Positions 11,736-19,370 of a stretch of DNA of 30,237 nt are shown piece by piece. This stretch comes from Sulfuritalea sp. (GTDB lineage: Bacteria > Pseudomonadota > Gammaproteobacteria > Burkholderiales > Rhodocyclaceae), in contig JADJUP010000023.1 in assembly GCA_016716965.1 (NCBI GenBank), positions 1-30,237 on the forward strand, read 5' to 3'. A program made the translations under genes and the position numbers. The notes under the pieces were generated by a model that saw only the letters and a program-made list of their open reading frames with translations, was not told where the DNA came from and ran no database searches. The first letter of the stretch is position 1, and the number at the start of each line of letters is the position of its first letter.

Positions 11736-13124
11736 TCAGATGACCTTGGAGTAGCGTACCCGCTCGCGGTCGGTGCGCAGGTAGCGGTCGAAGGCCATGG
11801 CGATGCCGCGCACCAGCAGTCTGCCGCGCGGCAGCACGCTGATCCACTGGTCGTCGATGGTGAGCAGGCCGCCCTTTTCCATGTCGCGCAGGTCGTTCAA
11901 TTCCGCGGCGAAGTAGGAATTGAAATCGATCAGGTGTGCGATCTCGATCGATTCGATGGACAACTCGAAATGGCACATCAGTGCCTGGATGATGCTGCGC
12001 CGCAGGAGGTCGTCGGCGTTGAGTTCGATGCCGCGGAAGATCGGCAGCGTGCCCTGGTCGAGGCTGTCGTAGTACTCGTCAAGCGTGCGCACATTCTGGC
12101 AGTAGCTTGGCCCGACCTTGCCGATGGCCGAAACGCCGAAGGCCATCAGGTCGGCTTCGGCGTGCGTCGAATAGCCCTGGAAGTTGCGATGCAGGCGACC
12201 CTGGCGCTGCGCCACCGCCAACTCGTCGTTGGGCTTGGCGAAATGATCCATGCCGATGAACACGTAACCCGCGTCGGTCAGGCGGCGGATCGCCAGTTGC
12301 AGGATCTGCAGGCGCGCATCGGGCGACGGCAGATCGGATTCGTTGATGCGCCGTTGCGGCTTGGCCAGGCTGGGCAGGTGGGCGTAGTTGTAGATCGAGA
12401 GGCGATCGGGATCGAGCTTGATGACCTCGTCAAGCGTATGGTTGAAACTGATCACGTTCTGCTTGGGCAGGCCGTAGATCAGGTCGACGGAAATCCCCTT
12501 GAATCCGAATTCACGCGCCGAGTCGATGACCAGCTTGGTTTCTTCGAGGCTTTGCACCCGATTCACGGCGACCTGCACTTCCGGCGAAAAATCCTGCACG
12601 CCCACGCTCATGCGATTGAAGCCAAGGGCCGCAAGCTGCTTGACGTTGTCGCGGCCGACCTTGCGTGGATCGACTTCGATCGAATACTCGCCGCCGGGCA
12701 GCAGGCGGAAATGCTTGCGGATGATGTCCATCAGGCGCTGCATTTCGTCTTCGCTGAGGAAGGTCGGCGTACCGCCGCCGAAGTGCAGCTGGACCACGTC
12801 GCGACTGCCGTCCAGCCCTGCTTCCTGCATGGCGATTTCCTTGCCCAAATACTTGATGTACTTGGCGGAACGGCCGTGGTCCTTGGTAATTATCTTGTTG
12901 CAGGCGCAGTAATAGCAGATGGTATTGCAGAAGGGGATGTGCACGTATAATGAAAGGGGTCGCCCTATGCCGCCCACCGTCCTCTTGCCGAGCCAGCGCA
13001 TGTAATCGTCGGCGCCGAAAGCCTCGACGAAACGGTCAGCCGTGGGATAGGAGGTGTAGCGCGGGCCATTGACGTCGAAACGCCGAATGACCTCGGGGTC
13101 GAAGATGAGTTCCTGATAATCCAT
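11736..13124 (-). CDS. hemN: Oxygen-independent coproporphyrinogen III dehydrogenase
   Basis: This radical-SAM enzyme decarboxylates coproporphyrinogen III to protoporphyrinogen IX in haem synthesis without oxygen. The cluster cysteines are C66, C70 and C73 (CNTICYYC), followed by the conserved C75. GGGTPTFLS is the SAM-binding glycine motif. The N-terminal RFDVNGPRYTSYPTAD is diagnostic of true HemN rather than HemW. I chose the ATG at 13124 (462 aa; the E. coli enzyme is 457); an upstream TTG at 13151 would add nine residues without support. It is divergent from fnr, with an FNR box between them, so anaerobic control is expected. It supplies haem when the cbb3 oxidase genes are on. Confidence 0.95.
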   Translation of the reverse strand: MDYQELIFDPEVIRRFDVNGPRYTSYPTADRFVEAFGADDYMRWLGKRTVGGIGRPLSLYVHIPFCNTICYYCACNKIITKDHGRSAKYIKYLGKEIAMQEAGLDGSRDVVQLHFGGGTPTFLSEDEMQRLMDIIRKHFRLLPGGEYSIEVDPRKVGRDNVKQLAALGFNRMSVGVQDFSPEVQVAVNRVQSLEETKLVIDSAREFGFKGISVDLIYGLPKQNVISFNHTLDEVIKLDPDRLSIYNYAHLPSLAKPQRRINESDLPSPDARLQILQLAIRRLTDAGYVFIGMDHFAKPNDELAVAQRQGRLHRNFQGYSTHAEADLMAFGVSAIGKVGPSYCQNVRTLDEYYDSLDQGTLPIFRGIELNADDLLRRSIIQALMCHFELSIESIEIAHLIDFNSYFAAELNDLRDMEKGGLLTIDDQWISVLPRGRLLVRGIAMAFDRYLRTDRERVRYSKVI

Positions 13125-13207
13125 GGGCTGAATAGTACGGGATTGCGGCAAAAGGCGGCGCGATTACCGCAGGCATCGTAAGATGCCGCAGTTGCGAATT
13201 GGTTGCA

Positions 13208-13221
13208 TTGACAAATATCAA
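13208..13221. promoter_or_regulatory. FNR box between hemN and fnr
   Basis: TTGAC-AAAT-ATCAA differs from the FNR consensus TTGAT-N4-ATCAA at one base. Its centre is 90 bases from the hemN ATG, which leaves room for a class II promoter with a 49-base leader. On the other side it is only 38 bases from the fnr start, which suits autorepression rather than activation. Confidence 0.8.
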
Positions 13222-13252
13222 AGGGATACCCCGAACAGGGTAGCGAAACAGC

Positions 13253-14011
13253 GTGCATGCAAATGTCAAGCAGAACGTAGTTCCGCTCATAACGCCAGGG
13301 CTGAAGGTCGCATGCTCGCAATGCAACCTGCGCGAATTGTGCCTGCCATTCGGACTGTCGGATGACGACATGTCGCGGCTCGACCACCTGATCGGCGGCG
13401 GCCGCAAGCTCAAGCGCGGCCAGCACCTGTATCGGGCCGGAGATCCCTTCGAGTCGATCTTTGCCGTCCGCGCCGGCTTCTTCAAGACGGATGTGCTGAC
13501 CGAGGACGGCCGCGACCAGGTCACCGGCTTCCAGATGGCCGGCGAGATATTGGGCATGGACGGCATCAGCACCGAAACGCATACCTGCAATGCGGTGGCG
13601 CTTGAGGACAGCGAAGTCTGCCTGATTCCCTTCGTCGAACTGGAAATGCTTTCCAGCGAAATTCACTCCCTGCAGCACCACCTGCACAAGGTCATGAGCC
13701 GCGAGATCGTGCGCGACCACGGCGTGATGATGCTGCTCGGCACCATGCGCGCCGAGGAACGCCTGGCGGCTTTCCTGCTGAACCTGTCGCAGCGCTTCAG
13801 CGCCCGCGGCTACTCCCCGGCCGAATTCCACCTGCGCATGACGCGGGAGGAAATCGGTTCCTATCTCGGCCTTAAACTGGAAACGGTCAGCCGCGCCTTT
13901 TCGCGCTTCCAGGACGAAGGCCTGATCTCGGTGCAGCAGAAGCATGTGCGGATCGTGGACATTCCCGGACTCAAGGCACTGCTCGCACCGCCCGACGGCC
14001 GCATCGGCTAG
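13253..14011 (+). CDS. fnr: FNR-type oxygen-sensing [4Fe-4S] transcription regulator
   Basis: The 252-residue protein is a CRP-superfamily regulator with the four cysteines that hold the oxygen-labile [4Fe-4S] cluster: C21, C24, C30 and C123, each exactly one above the E. coli numbers (20, 23, 29, 122). The recognition helix contains ETVSR, the E-x-x-S-R pattern that reads TTGAT half sites, so the FNR boxes in this window are credible targets. The start is a GTG at 13253 and no ATG fits in frame nearby; the ribosome-binding site is weak. Its TAG stop overlaps the stop of the convergent SirB2-like gene within the palindrome CTAG. Confidence 0.95.
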   Translation: MHANVKQNVVPLITPGLKVACSQCNLRELCLPFGLSDDDMSRLDHLIGGGRKLKRGQHLYRAGDPFESIFAVRAGFFKTDVLTEDGRDQVTGFQMAGEILGMDGISTETHTCNAVALEDSEVCLIPFVELEMLSSEIHSLQHHLHKVMSREIVRDHGVMMLLGTMRAEERLAAFLLNLSQRFSARGYSPAEFHLRMTREEIGSYLGLKLETVSRAFSRFQDEGLISVQQKHVRIVDIPGLKALLAPPDGRIG

Positions 14012-14394
14012 AGCATTCCGAAAACACCCAGCGGCTGGCGCGTCAGAGCCACCGACACGATCCATCCGAATACCGCCATCGACGCCAGCCAGCAGGCAAT
14101 GCGCGAACGCCGGGTGCTCGCTTCGCGCAACGCCAGCGCACCGAGGATGATGTAGGCGATGATCCCGAACACCTTTGCCGTGACCCAATCGACGACGAAT
14201 GGATACTGACCCGACATCGCGGCCAGCGACAAGGCCGCGATCAGCAGCACGGTGTCGTTGATATGGGGCAGCACCCTGACCCAGCGCGCGCCGAGCAGCG
14301 GGGAATCCCGCATCATCAGGATGCCGCGCAGGAAGAATCCGGTCAGGCTCAGGACCACGCTGATCACATGCACGTACTTGACGGCGAGGTACAT
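14008..14394 (-). CDS. SirB2-family small membrane protein
   Basis: The 128-residue protein has four predicted membrane helices and the SirB2-type N-terminus (YLAVKYVHVISVVLSLTGFFLRG). SirB proteins were named for Salmonella invasion-gene expression, but the biochemical role of the family is unknown. It starts 4 bases after the nnrS stop on the same strand, so it is co-transcribed with nnrS. That context suggests a function in haem/NO or respiratory membrane biology; the function is not established. Its stop overlaps that of fnr. Confidence 0.85.
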   Translation of the reverse strand: MYLAVKYVHVISVVLSLTGFFLRGILMMRDSPLLGARWVRVLPHINDTVLLIAALSLAAMSGQYPFVVDWVTAKVFGIIAYIILGALALREASTRRSRIACWLASMAVFGWIVSVALTRQPLGVFGML

Positions 14395-14398
14395 GCGC

Positions 14399-15616
14399 TT
14401 AACCCGGCTTGCCGTCCATGCGGGGCCGCCAGAATGCCGGCGCGTAGCGCCACGCCCACAACGCGAAAGCGCCCAGCCAGAGCACGGACGACAACCACAT
14501 CACGACGTAGCCGCCGGGCAGGCCCGGCAAGTCGCTGACGACCCGCAACAGCGCCGCCGCCTGCATCATGCAAAACGCCGACCACATGGCGGCATCCGCG
14601 GCGACCGGCCGACCGGAATGGCCCATCGTCACCCGCGATGCCATGCCGATCAGCATCGAGGCGAAAAAGCCCAGCGTCAGCGCATGCAGCGGCGCCTGCC
14701 CGAGCAAGCCCGGCCACGTTCGCCAGGAAATGCTTTGCAGGGCAAACAGGGCAAATGCAGGCGCAACCCACAGGAACGCTACGTGCAGCACGGCGAGCAT
14801 CCGGTTGTCGATAACGTTACGGGCCCACCATAACCAACTCAGGCGACCTGCCGCGAGCATTGCCGGGAGGTCCGCAAGCCAGAGCCATTGCGGCAATTCC
14901 AGCGTCGCCAGAAGGCCGTGGCCGAAGCTGGCGCCGAGCAGGACGCGCAAGGCCCAGGCCGGACGATGCACCTCATAGCCACGCAGGGCCGAACTGGTGA
15001 AGAAGGGCAACATGCGATGGGCGACGGTCAGGAACACCGGCAACAGGAACCCCCATACTCCCAGTGCAATTCCCGCCCGCGCCCAAGTCGCACCGGCACC
15101 CGCCGCAAACGCCAGGAAAGCTCCCAGGCCCGACGCGCCAAGCCACGCGGCAATCGCAATACAGGTGATGTGCTCGCGCTGCTCGGCGCGGCGACTTGCA
15201 ATGCGGGTCAGCGTCAGGGCCACGGCAGCCCAGCCAACCAAGGCTGCCGCCAGGCCCGCCACCAGCAGAATGGGCAGTGCCAGCGACACCCAGACCACGA
15301 GCCAGCCTCCGGCAAGCAACAGAAAGGCCGGCACAAAATCGCGTGGCGGCAAGTCTCCCGCACCCTGCCAGCGCGGTCCGGCGGTAAGGATGAAACCGAA
15401 CACGAAAAAGGGAAACACGCCCCCGGCGAGCAGCATCGCATGCAACAAGGGTGGCGGAAACCGTAACAGCAGTGGCCACGCCGGTGGCGACCAGAGTCCG
15501 GCATAATGCCCCCCTGCCTGCAAAGACCAGAAGGCCATCGCCAGCAGCGCCTGCACGGTTCCTCCAAGGAACATCACCCGGTGCGGTGCGGAGAAAAAGA
15601 CCGGCAGGCGAATCAT
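14399..15616 (-). CDS. nnrS: NnrS family haem-copper membrane protein
   Basis: The protein has 405 residues from the ATG at 15616; an upstream TTG at 15631 would give 410. It has about 12 membrane helices and the NnrS signatures FFSAPHR near the N-terminus and HALTLGFFASMLIGMASRVTMGHSGRP-like features near residue 325 (shown in part: HALTLGFF, MGHSGRP). NnrS proteins contain haem and copper, are controlled by NO-responsive regulators, and in Vibrio and Rhodobacter relieve nitrosative stress by protecting iron metabolism. The neighbouring Dnr-like regulator is divergent with only 29 bases between start codons, so the promoter elements of each gene must extend into the other. Confidence 0.92.
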   Translation of the reverse strand: MIRLPVFFSAPHRVMFLGGTVQALLAMAFWSLQAGGHYAGLWSPPAWPLLLRFPPPLLHAMLLAGGVFPFFVFGFILTAGPRWQGAGDLPPRDFVPAFLLLAGGWLVVWVSLALPILLVAGLAAALVGWAAVALTLTRIASRRAEQREHITCIAIAAWLGASGLGAFLAFAAGAGATWARAGIALGVWGFLLPVFLTVAHRMLPFFTSSALRGYEVHRPAWALRVLLGASFGHGLLATLELPQWLWLADLPAMLAAGRLSWLWWARNVIDNRMLAVLHVAFLWVAPAFALFALQSISWRTWPGLLGQAPLHALTLGFFASMLIGMASRVTMGHSGRPVAADAAMWSAFCMMQAAALLRVVSDLPGLPGGYVVMWLSSVLWLGAFALWAWRYAPAFWRPRMDGKPG

Positions 15617-15645
15617 GCCGCTACCGACCAACCGAGAGCATCGCC

Positions 15646-16338
15646 ATGCACGAAACCCGACTCGACATTCCGCAGATACTTTCCCGCCTGCCCCTGTTCC
15701 AGGAACTGGCGCCGGAGCAGATCGCCGCGCTCGAACCCGCGTGTCGCGAGCGCCGACTTGCCAAAGGCGAGATGCTGTTCCAGAAGGGTGACCTGCCCAA
15801 GGGGTTTTACGTCATCGTGTTCGGCCAGATCAAACTGGCCTTCCCATCCTCGCAGGGAAATGAAAAAGTCATGCAGATCGTCGGACCGCGCCAGAGTTTC
15901 GGCGAGGCGATAATGTTCCTCAATCGACCCTGCCCTGTATTTGCCGAGGGATTGGTCGACAGCCTGTTGCTGCACATCGGTAGCGGGCCGGTGTTCGCCC
16001 TGCTTGAATCCGACCCGCTGTTCGCCAGGCGCATGCTGGCCGGACTCTCTATGCGCCTGCATTCCCTGGTACAGGACGTGGAAACCTATTCGCTGCGTTC
16101 CTCGGCGCAACGTGTGGTTGGCTACCTTTTGCAGCAGTGTCCCCAGGACGGCCCGTGCGAAGGTTCGTTCGATATTTCGCTGCCGACATCGAAGCAGGTA
16201 ATTGCCTCGCGCCTCAACCTGACCCCGGAAACGCTCTCGCGAATTTTTCACGATCTCGCAGTCAATGGACTGATCGGCGTCAGCGGCAAGCAGATCACCA
16301 TCAAGGATGCAAAACGACTGCGCGAATTTGATTTGTGA
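15646..16338 (+). CDS. dnr: Dnr/Nnr-like CRP-FNR family regulator
   Basis: The 230-residue protein has a cNMP-type beta-roll (about 20-120), a long dimerisation helix and a C-terminal winged helix with ETLSR in the recognition helix, so it should bind the same TTGAT-N4-ATCAA type of site as FNR. It lacks the N-terminal cysteine cluster, as do Dnr/Nnr/NnrR regulators, which sense NO through haem in the studied cases. Location between two NnrS-type genes supports an NO-sensing role (inferred). The ATG at 15646 matches the family N-terminus; the frame is open further upstream without homology. The last 38 bases overlap the end of the convergent 12-TM gene. Confidence 0.87.
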   Translation: MHETRLDIPQILSRLPLFQELAPEQIAALEPACRERRLAKGEMLFQKGDLPKGFYVIVFGQIKLAFPSSQGNEKVMQIVGPRQSFGEAIMFLNRPCPVFAEGLVDSLLLHIGSGPVFALLESDPLFARRMLAGLSMRLHSLVQDVETYSLRSSAQRVVGYLLQQCPQDGPCEGSFDISLPTSKQVIASRLNLTPETLSRIFHDLAVNGLIGVSGKQITIKDAKRLREFDL

Positions 16339-17596
16339 ACATCCGGTAGCGCCTGGCCGCACCGATCAGGTTCCAGGCCAGCCATGCGCAGGAAGTCGCA
16401 AAGGCGAAGCCGGCGAGGCGCGCCAGGCTTGGCTGCCAGACAGCGACGAGCAGTAGCAGCAATGCCAGCACATGCAGGCGCAATTGGCCCGTCATGTCAT
16501 CGGCCGGAATCATTTTCTTCATGTTCGGCACGGCAGAGATCGGTGCGCCCAGCCGCTGCAAATGCAACCAGTTGAGGAAGGGCGTGATCTTGTACATCAT
16601 TCCTGTAATGGCCGAGACGAAAACGCCGTCGAAGACCAGCACGCCGAGCCAGACGATCGAACGCGGATCGTCGCCGAACTCCGGATGCAAGCGAACTACG
16701 GCACCCGCTAGTGCGAACCCGAGCATCGACACCATCGACACCCTGAAATAAAGCGATGTCGCATCGTCGACCTTCCTGCGCCGGGTATATTGCAGCCACA
16801 GGGTCATGATGGCGTAAGCCGAAAACACCAGCAGCAAGGGCAAGGCGATCGCCGTCACCCATCGGTCGTCGTCAAACAGGAGCCGGGATGACCACGCGCA
16901 CAGCAGCAGCAACAGCAGCGGTCCGAAGCTACGGGTGAACCAAAGTGGATAGGGTCGCGTCAACTGGAACATCGGCACTACGTGGTAGGACACTCCCGCC
17001 AACAGCATCAGCGCCCACCCGCCGAGCGCCCAGGCCAGATGAACGTTGGTCAAGTCGATGACGGGCAGGTCGAGGCCTCGCGCCAGCGCTTCGGCCAGCA
17101 GCGAACCGAGCAGAACCGTAACGGCCAGTCCGCCGATCGCCATGCGCATCGACCACAGGGTCATTCCCGTTGCCGGCGTGCGCCAAAGCGCCACCGCAAC
17201 TGCCGCCACAAGGCCGCCTGTGCCAAGCAGGAAGAGCGGCACGGCTGCGGTCAAGTAAGCCGGCGAACTGAACAGCAGTCCCGCCACCAGCAGCAGTGCG
17301 GCCACTACCAGCAGGGGATGAACGACATTGGCGACCAGCCGGGGACGCCAAACATTGCCTCCCACTGCGACGGGAATGAACTGGAACAGAGCGCCGCTCA
17401 TGGCCTGCAACATGAAACCGGCCCCGACCAGATGGGTCAGCGCCAGGACTTCGGGAGTCCAGCGCGAGACCAGCACATCGCCGCCCGACCACGCGAGCAG
17501 CAATCCTGCCAGTACACCAAACCACGGAGCCGCCAGGAAAAACCGGTAGGGCACCGAAATCGGCGGCGCCTGATCGAAGGAAAGATTCGGATGCAT
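16301..17596 (-). CDS. 12-TM NnrS-/haem-copper-oxidase-like integral membrane protein
   Basis: The 431-residue protein is almost wholly membrane-embedded, with about 12 helices and several histidines at helix ends that could bind haem or metal: LTHLVGAGF, VVHPLL, NVHLAW, SYHVVPMF and LNWLHLQ. The pattern resembles NnrS and the catalytic-subunit fold of haem-copper oxidases, but I see no NnrS core signature and no canonical CuB HH pair, so it is not a normal oxidase. It starts 14 bases after the DUF2249 gene and is the third gene of the hemerythrin-DUF2249 operon under an FNR/Dnr-type box. An NO- or O2-related membrane role is inferred; the activity is unknown. Confidence 0.8.
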   Translation of the reverse strand: MHPNLSFDQAPPISVPYRFFLAAPWFGVLAGLLLAWSGGDVLVSRWTPEVLALTHLVGAGFMLQAMSGALFQFIPVAVGGNVWRPRLVANVVHPLLVVAALLLVAGLLFSSPAYLTAAVPLFLLGTGGLVAAVAVALWRTPATGMTLWSMRMAIGGLAVTVLLGSLLAEALARGLDLPVIDLTNVHLAWALGGWALMLLAGVSYHVVPMFQLTRPYPLWFTRSFGPLLLLLLCAWSSRLLFDDDRWVTAIALPLLLVFSAYAIMTLWLQYTRRRKVDDATSLYFRVSMVSMLGFALAGAVVRLHPEFGDDPRSIVWLGVLVFDGVFVSAITGMMYKITPFLNWLHLQRLGAPISAVPNMKKMIPADDMTGQLRLHVLALLLLLVAVWQPSLARLAGFAFATSCAWLAWNLIGAARRYRMFTNQIRAVVLHP

Positions 17597-17610
17597 CCCG
17601 TCGTGCGCGC

Positions 17611-17832
17611 TCAGCCTGGCTGCTTGCGAATCCGGATCTCGCGGGTTCCTTCAGGCAGCAGATTCTCGGTCCATTCGTATCCGTTGTTCTTCAGGATATT
17701 GAACAGGGGATGCGGCTGACAATACAACAACAACAGCAGTTCATCACCATCTGGCAGCATTTCCAGTGCCTCCAGCGTCCGCTCCATCGGTTCCGGCGGC
17801 TGCATCTCGCGACCATCGATCACCCTGGTCAT
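17611..17832 (-). CDS. DUF2249 small protein
   Basis: The 73-residue soluble protein matches the DUF2249 pattern: an N-terminal RVIDGREMQPPEPMERTL, then LLLLYCQPHPLFNIL and an alpha-beta ending. The fold is SirA/TusA-like and these proteins regularly accompany hemerythrins, NnrS and denitrification genes. The conserved PHP segment may bind metal or a partner. The biochemical function is unknown. The ATG overlaps the hemerythrin stop by four bases, implying translational coupling and probably a shared task with that protein. Confidence 0.88.
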   Translation of the reverse strand: MTRVIDGREMQPPEPMERTLEALEMLPDGDELLLLLYCQPHPLFNILKNNGYEWTENLLPEGTREIRIRKQPG

Positions 17833-18266
17833 GATGCCTTCAGGCGTTCAGATAATGTGGCGCCGATGTCGGAAGCGCCCAGCGCGTTGTCGCACATCGG
17901 GTAGAGGATGTTCTCTTCCTTCATGTTGTGCTGCTGCATCAGAATGAGCAGGGTTTCGGCGGCTCCGCTGAAGGTATCGCCGTCGCGATCAGCCAAGCCG
18001 CTGCTCATCTGGCCGAGCAGGTCACGCATCTGGCGATGTTCGCCGCGCATGACTTCGGTCGGCCCCGAGGTCATGCCGGTTGCGGCCTCGAAGGCTGGAA
18101 ACAGAAGCTCTTCCTCGCTTGAAAAATGGGCCTCAAGTTGGTCGCGAAGGAGAGCGAACAGCCTGCCACCGGCCTCCCAATCGCCATTGCCGCAGGCGCT
18201 TTCTGCATCGGCAAACAAATCGTCGCAATGTTTGTGGTGCTGGAACAACGGAGTGGTTATCGACAT
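17829..18266 (-). CDS. Hemerythrin-domain protein
   Basis: The 145-residue protein is a four-helix hemerythrin-type diiron protein. Ligand motifs are FQHHKHCD in helix 1, EAHFSSEEELLFP in helix 2, GEHRQM in helix 3 and QQHNMKEENILYP in helix 4. It may bind O2 or NO or, like YtfE/RIC proteins, assist repair of Fe-S clusters; it lacks the ScdA N-terminal domain. I chose the ATG at 18266 over 18323 because a promoter with an FNR-type box at 18323-18336 and a -10 at 18295-18300 predicts a transcript start near 18288, so the longer start would not be transcribed. First gene of a three-gene operon. Confidence 0.88.
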   Translation of the reverse strand: MSITTPLFQHHKHCDDLFADAESACGNGDWEAGGRLFALLRDQLEAHFSSEEELLFPAFEAATGMTSGPTEVMRGEHRQMRDLLGQMSSGLADRDGDTFSGAAETLLILMQQHNMKEENILYPMCDNALGASDIGATLSERLKAS

Positions 18267-18294
18267 GATGGCGGATCCGGTTGGAGGTTGGCTG

Positions 18295-18336
18295 ATTCTG
18301 GATGCCCAATCGACCCCAAGCATTGATGGCGGTCAA
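18295..18336 (-). promoter_or_regulatory. Class II FNR/Dnr-type promoter of the hemerythrin operon
   Basis: TTGAC-N4-ATCAA on the minus strand (18323-18336) differs from the FNR consensus at one base. A -10-like CAGAAT (18295-18300) is centred 32 bases from the box centre, the distance of FNR-activated promoters with the box at -41.5. There is no -35 match, as expected. The predicted start is about 22 bases before the ATG at 18266. Whether Fnr, Dnr or both act here cannot be told from the site. Confidence 0.72.
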
Positions 18337-18349
18337 GTGCGGCACCGGC

Positions 18350-19090
18350 TCATGCCCTCAATACCCCTACCTCCAATTGGGAGAACCAGTCGATGAAACG
18401 CCCCACATCGGCGCCGCGGTATATCGCACCATGCTGCGGACAGAGCATGTCGATATCCATTTCTGAAACACGAGCGCACCAATCGAGCTTCGCCTTGTCG
18501 GACCCCATCCAGCGCCGGTGAAAGGCTTCGGCATGCCGTACGTGCCAGTCGAAATCTTCGACGAACACCCCCTCTTCTCCCGGCGGCAGCAGCGCCGCGC
18601 CAATATCGCCGGAAAATAGAATCCTCGCCTTGGGGTCGTAAAGGTGGAAATTTCCCGGCGAATGGAGGTAGTGGGCGGGGATGGCCTGCAACTGAATCGA
18701 GCCGACTCCGATATCCATGCCGGCGTCGGGAATAGGCACCAGGCTCTGGGCCTGTCCGGCGAAATGCGGCACGAACGTCTGCCACAACCAGCTCAGGTAA
18801 CACTTGATCGCAGGATTGTGCTGTATCCATTGGGACAGGGACGAGCAGACATCCGGATCCTGGTGCGAGGCAAAGATCTTGCCGATTCGTCCCGGATCGA
18901 TGCGCGTACTTACGGCAGCAAAGATCGCGGGAAAAACCTCGCTGCCGCCAGGATCGAGGAGGATCGCATCACCCGCGCTCGTCACCAGATACTCGTTCGT
19001 ATCGACCAGACAATCGGGCCGACTTGAATCACGAACCAAGGCAAGCCACTGATGGTCGCCGTCCTCATAGATCGCCTGCGCGGTCTTCAT
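18350..19090 (-). CDS. Flavodiiron-type metallo-beta-lactamase protein (ODP-like), no flavodoxin domain
   Basis: The 246-residue protein has the metallo-beta-lactamase fold of flavodiiron NO/O2 reductases. The ligand set H76, D78, D80, H143, D162, H220 follows the spacing of the flavodiiron set H-x-E-x-D, H, D, H, with the glutamate replaced by aspartate (SHQDPD). It matches stand-alone oxygen-binding diiron proteins, which lack the FMN-carrying flavodoxin domain and so need a partner to turn over or act as sensors. GGAAGGA precedes the ATG. It lies just upstream of the hemerythrin operon on the same strand; the FNR-type box is after its stop, so it may have its own promoter. No FNR box was seen upstream of it. 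Confidence 0.85.
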   Translation of the reverse strand: MKTAQAIYEDGDHQWLALVRDSSRPDCLVDTNEYLVTSAGDAILLDPGGSEVFPAIFAAVSTRIDPGRIGKIFASHQDPDVCSSLSQWIQHNPAIKCYLSWLWQTFVPHFAGQAQSLVPIPDAGMDIGVGSIQLQAIPAHYLHSPGNFHLYDPKARILFSGDIGAALLPPGEEGVFVEDFDWHVRHAEAFHRRWMGSDKAKLDWCARVSEMDIDMLCPQHGAIYRGADVGRFIDWFSQLEVGVLRA

Positions 19091-19370
19091 CTGAATCGGT
19101 CCTTCCCTTAGCCATTATCGGACTACCAAACCAGCTGTGCGGCAAAAGACAATCCAACAGTGACCATCCGGATAGGTCGCAGACCATCGAAATCGCCGCC
19201 AAGCTGGGCTTTCGCCTGAAATCAGCTTACCAGCATGGCGGCATGTGAAACAAGGGGGAACGGGCGATCCGCTTCCAGATGGCATCGCCAGGACGGCACG
19301 ACCCGGCAAGGTGCCGGGCGGCAAAACGGAACGCTGCGCGATGCGGTTGCATGCTGCGCCGCGCAGTCCG
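19091..19370. other. Intergenic region between phaC end and the ODP-like gene start
   Basis: This 280-base gap holds no gene I can support. GATAAT (minus strand, 19114-19119) is a possible -10 for the ODP-like gene but has no good -35. CCCGGCA-AGG-TGCCGGG (19302-19318) is a perfect 7-base-pair hairpin about 50 bases past the phaC stop, a possible 3'-end structure for phaC without a T run. Confidence 0.5.

Noticed and set aside
11700..12950. Plus-strand ORF of 416 codons opposite hemN
   Set aside because: Antisense shadow of hemN, no motifs and no ribosome-binding site.
15451..15645. Upstream extension of the Dnr-like regulator
   Set aside because: The extension is antisense to nnrS and has no regulator homology; family N-terminus fits the ATG at 15646.
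16301..17596. Considered a second true NnrS or a NorB/CcoN-type oxidase subunit
   Set aside because: The NnrS core signature seen in 14399-15616 and the adjacent CuB histidine pair of oxidases are both absent, so only a NnrS-/oxidase-like label is supported.
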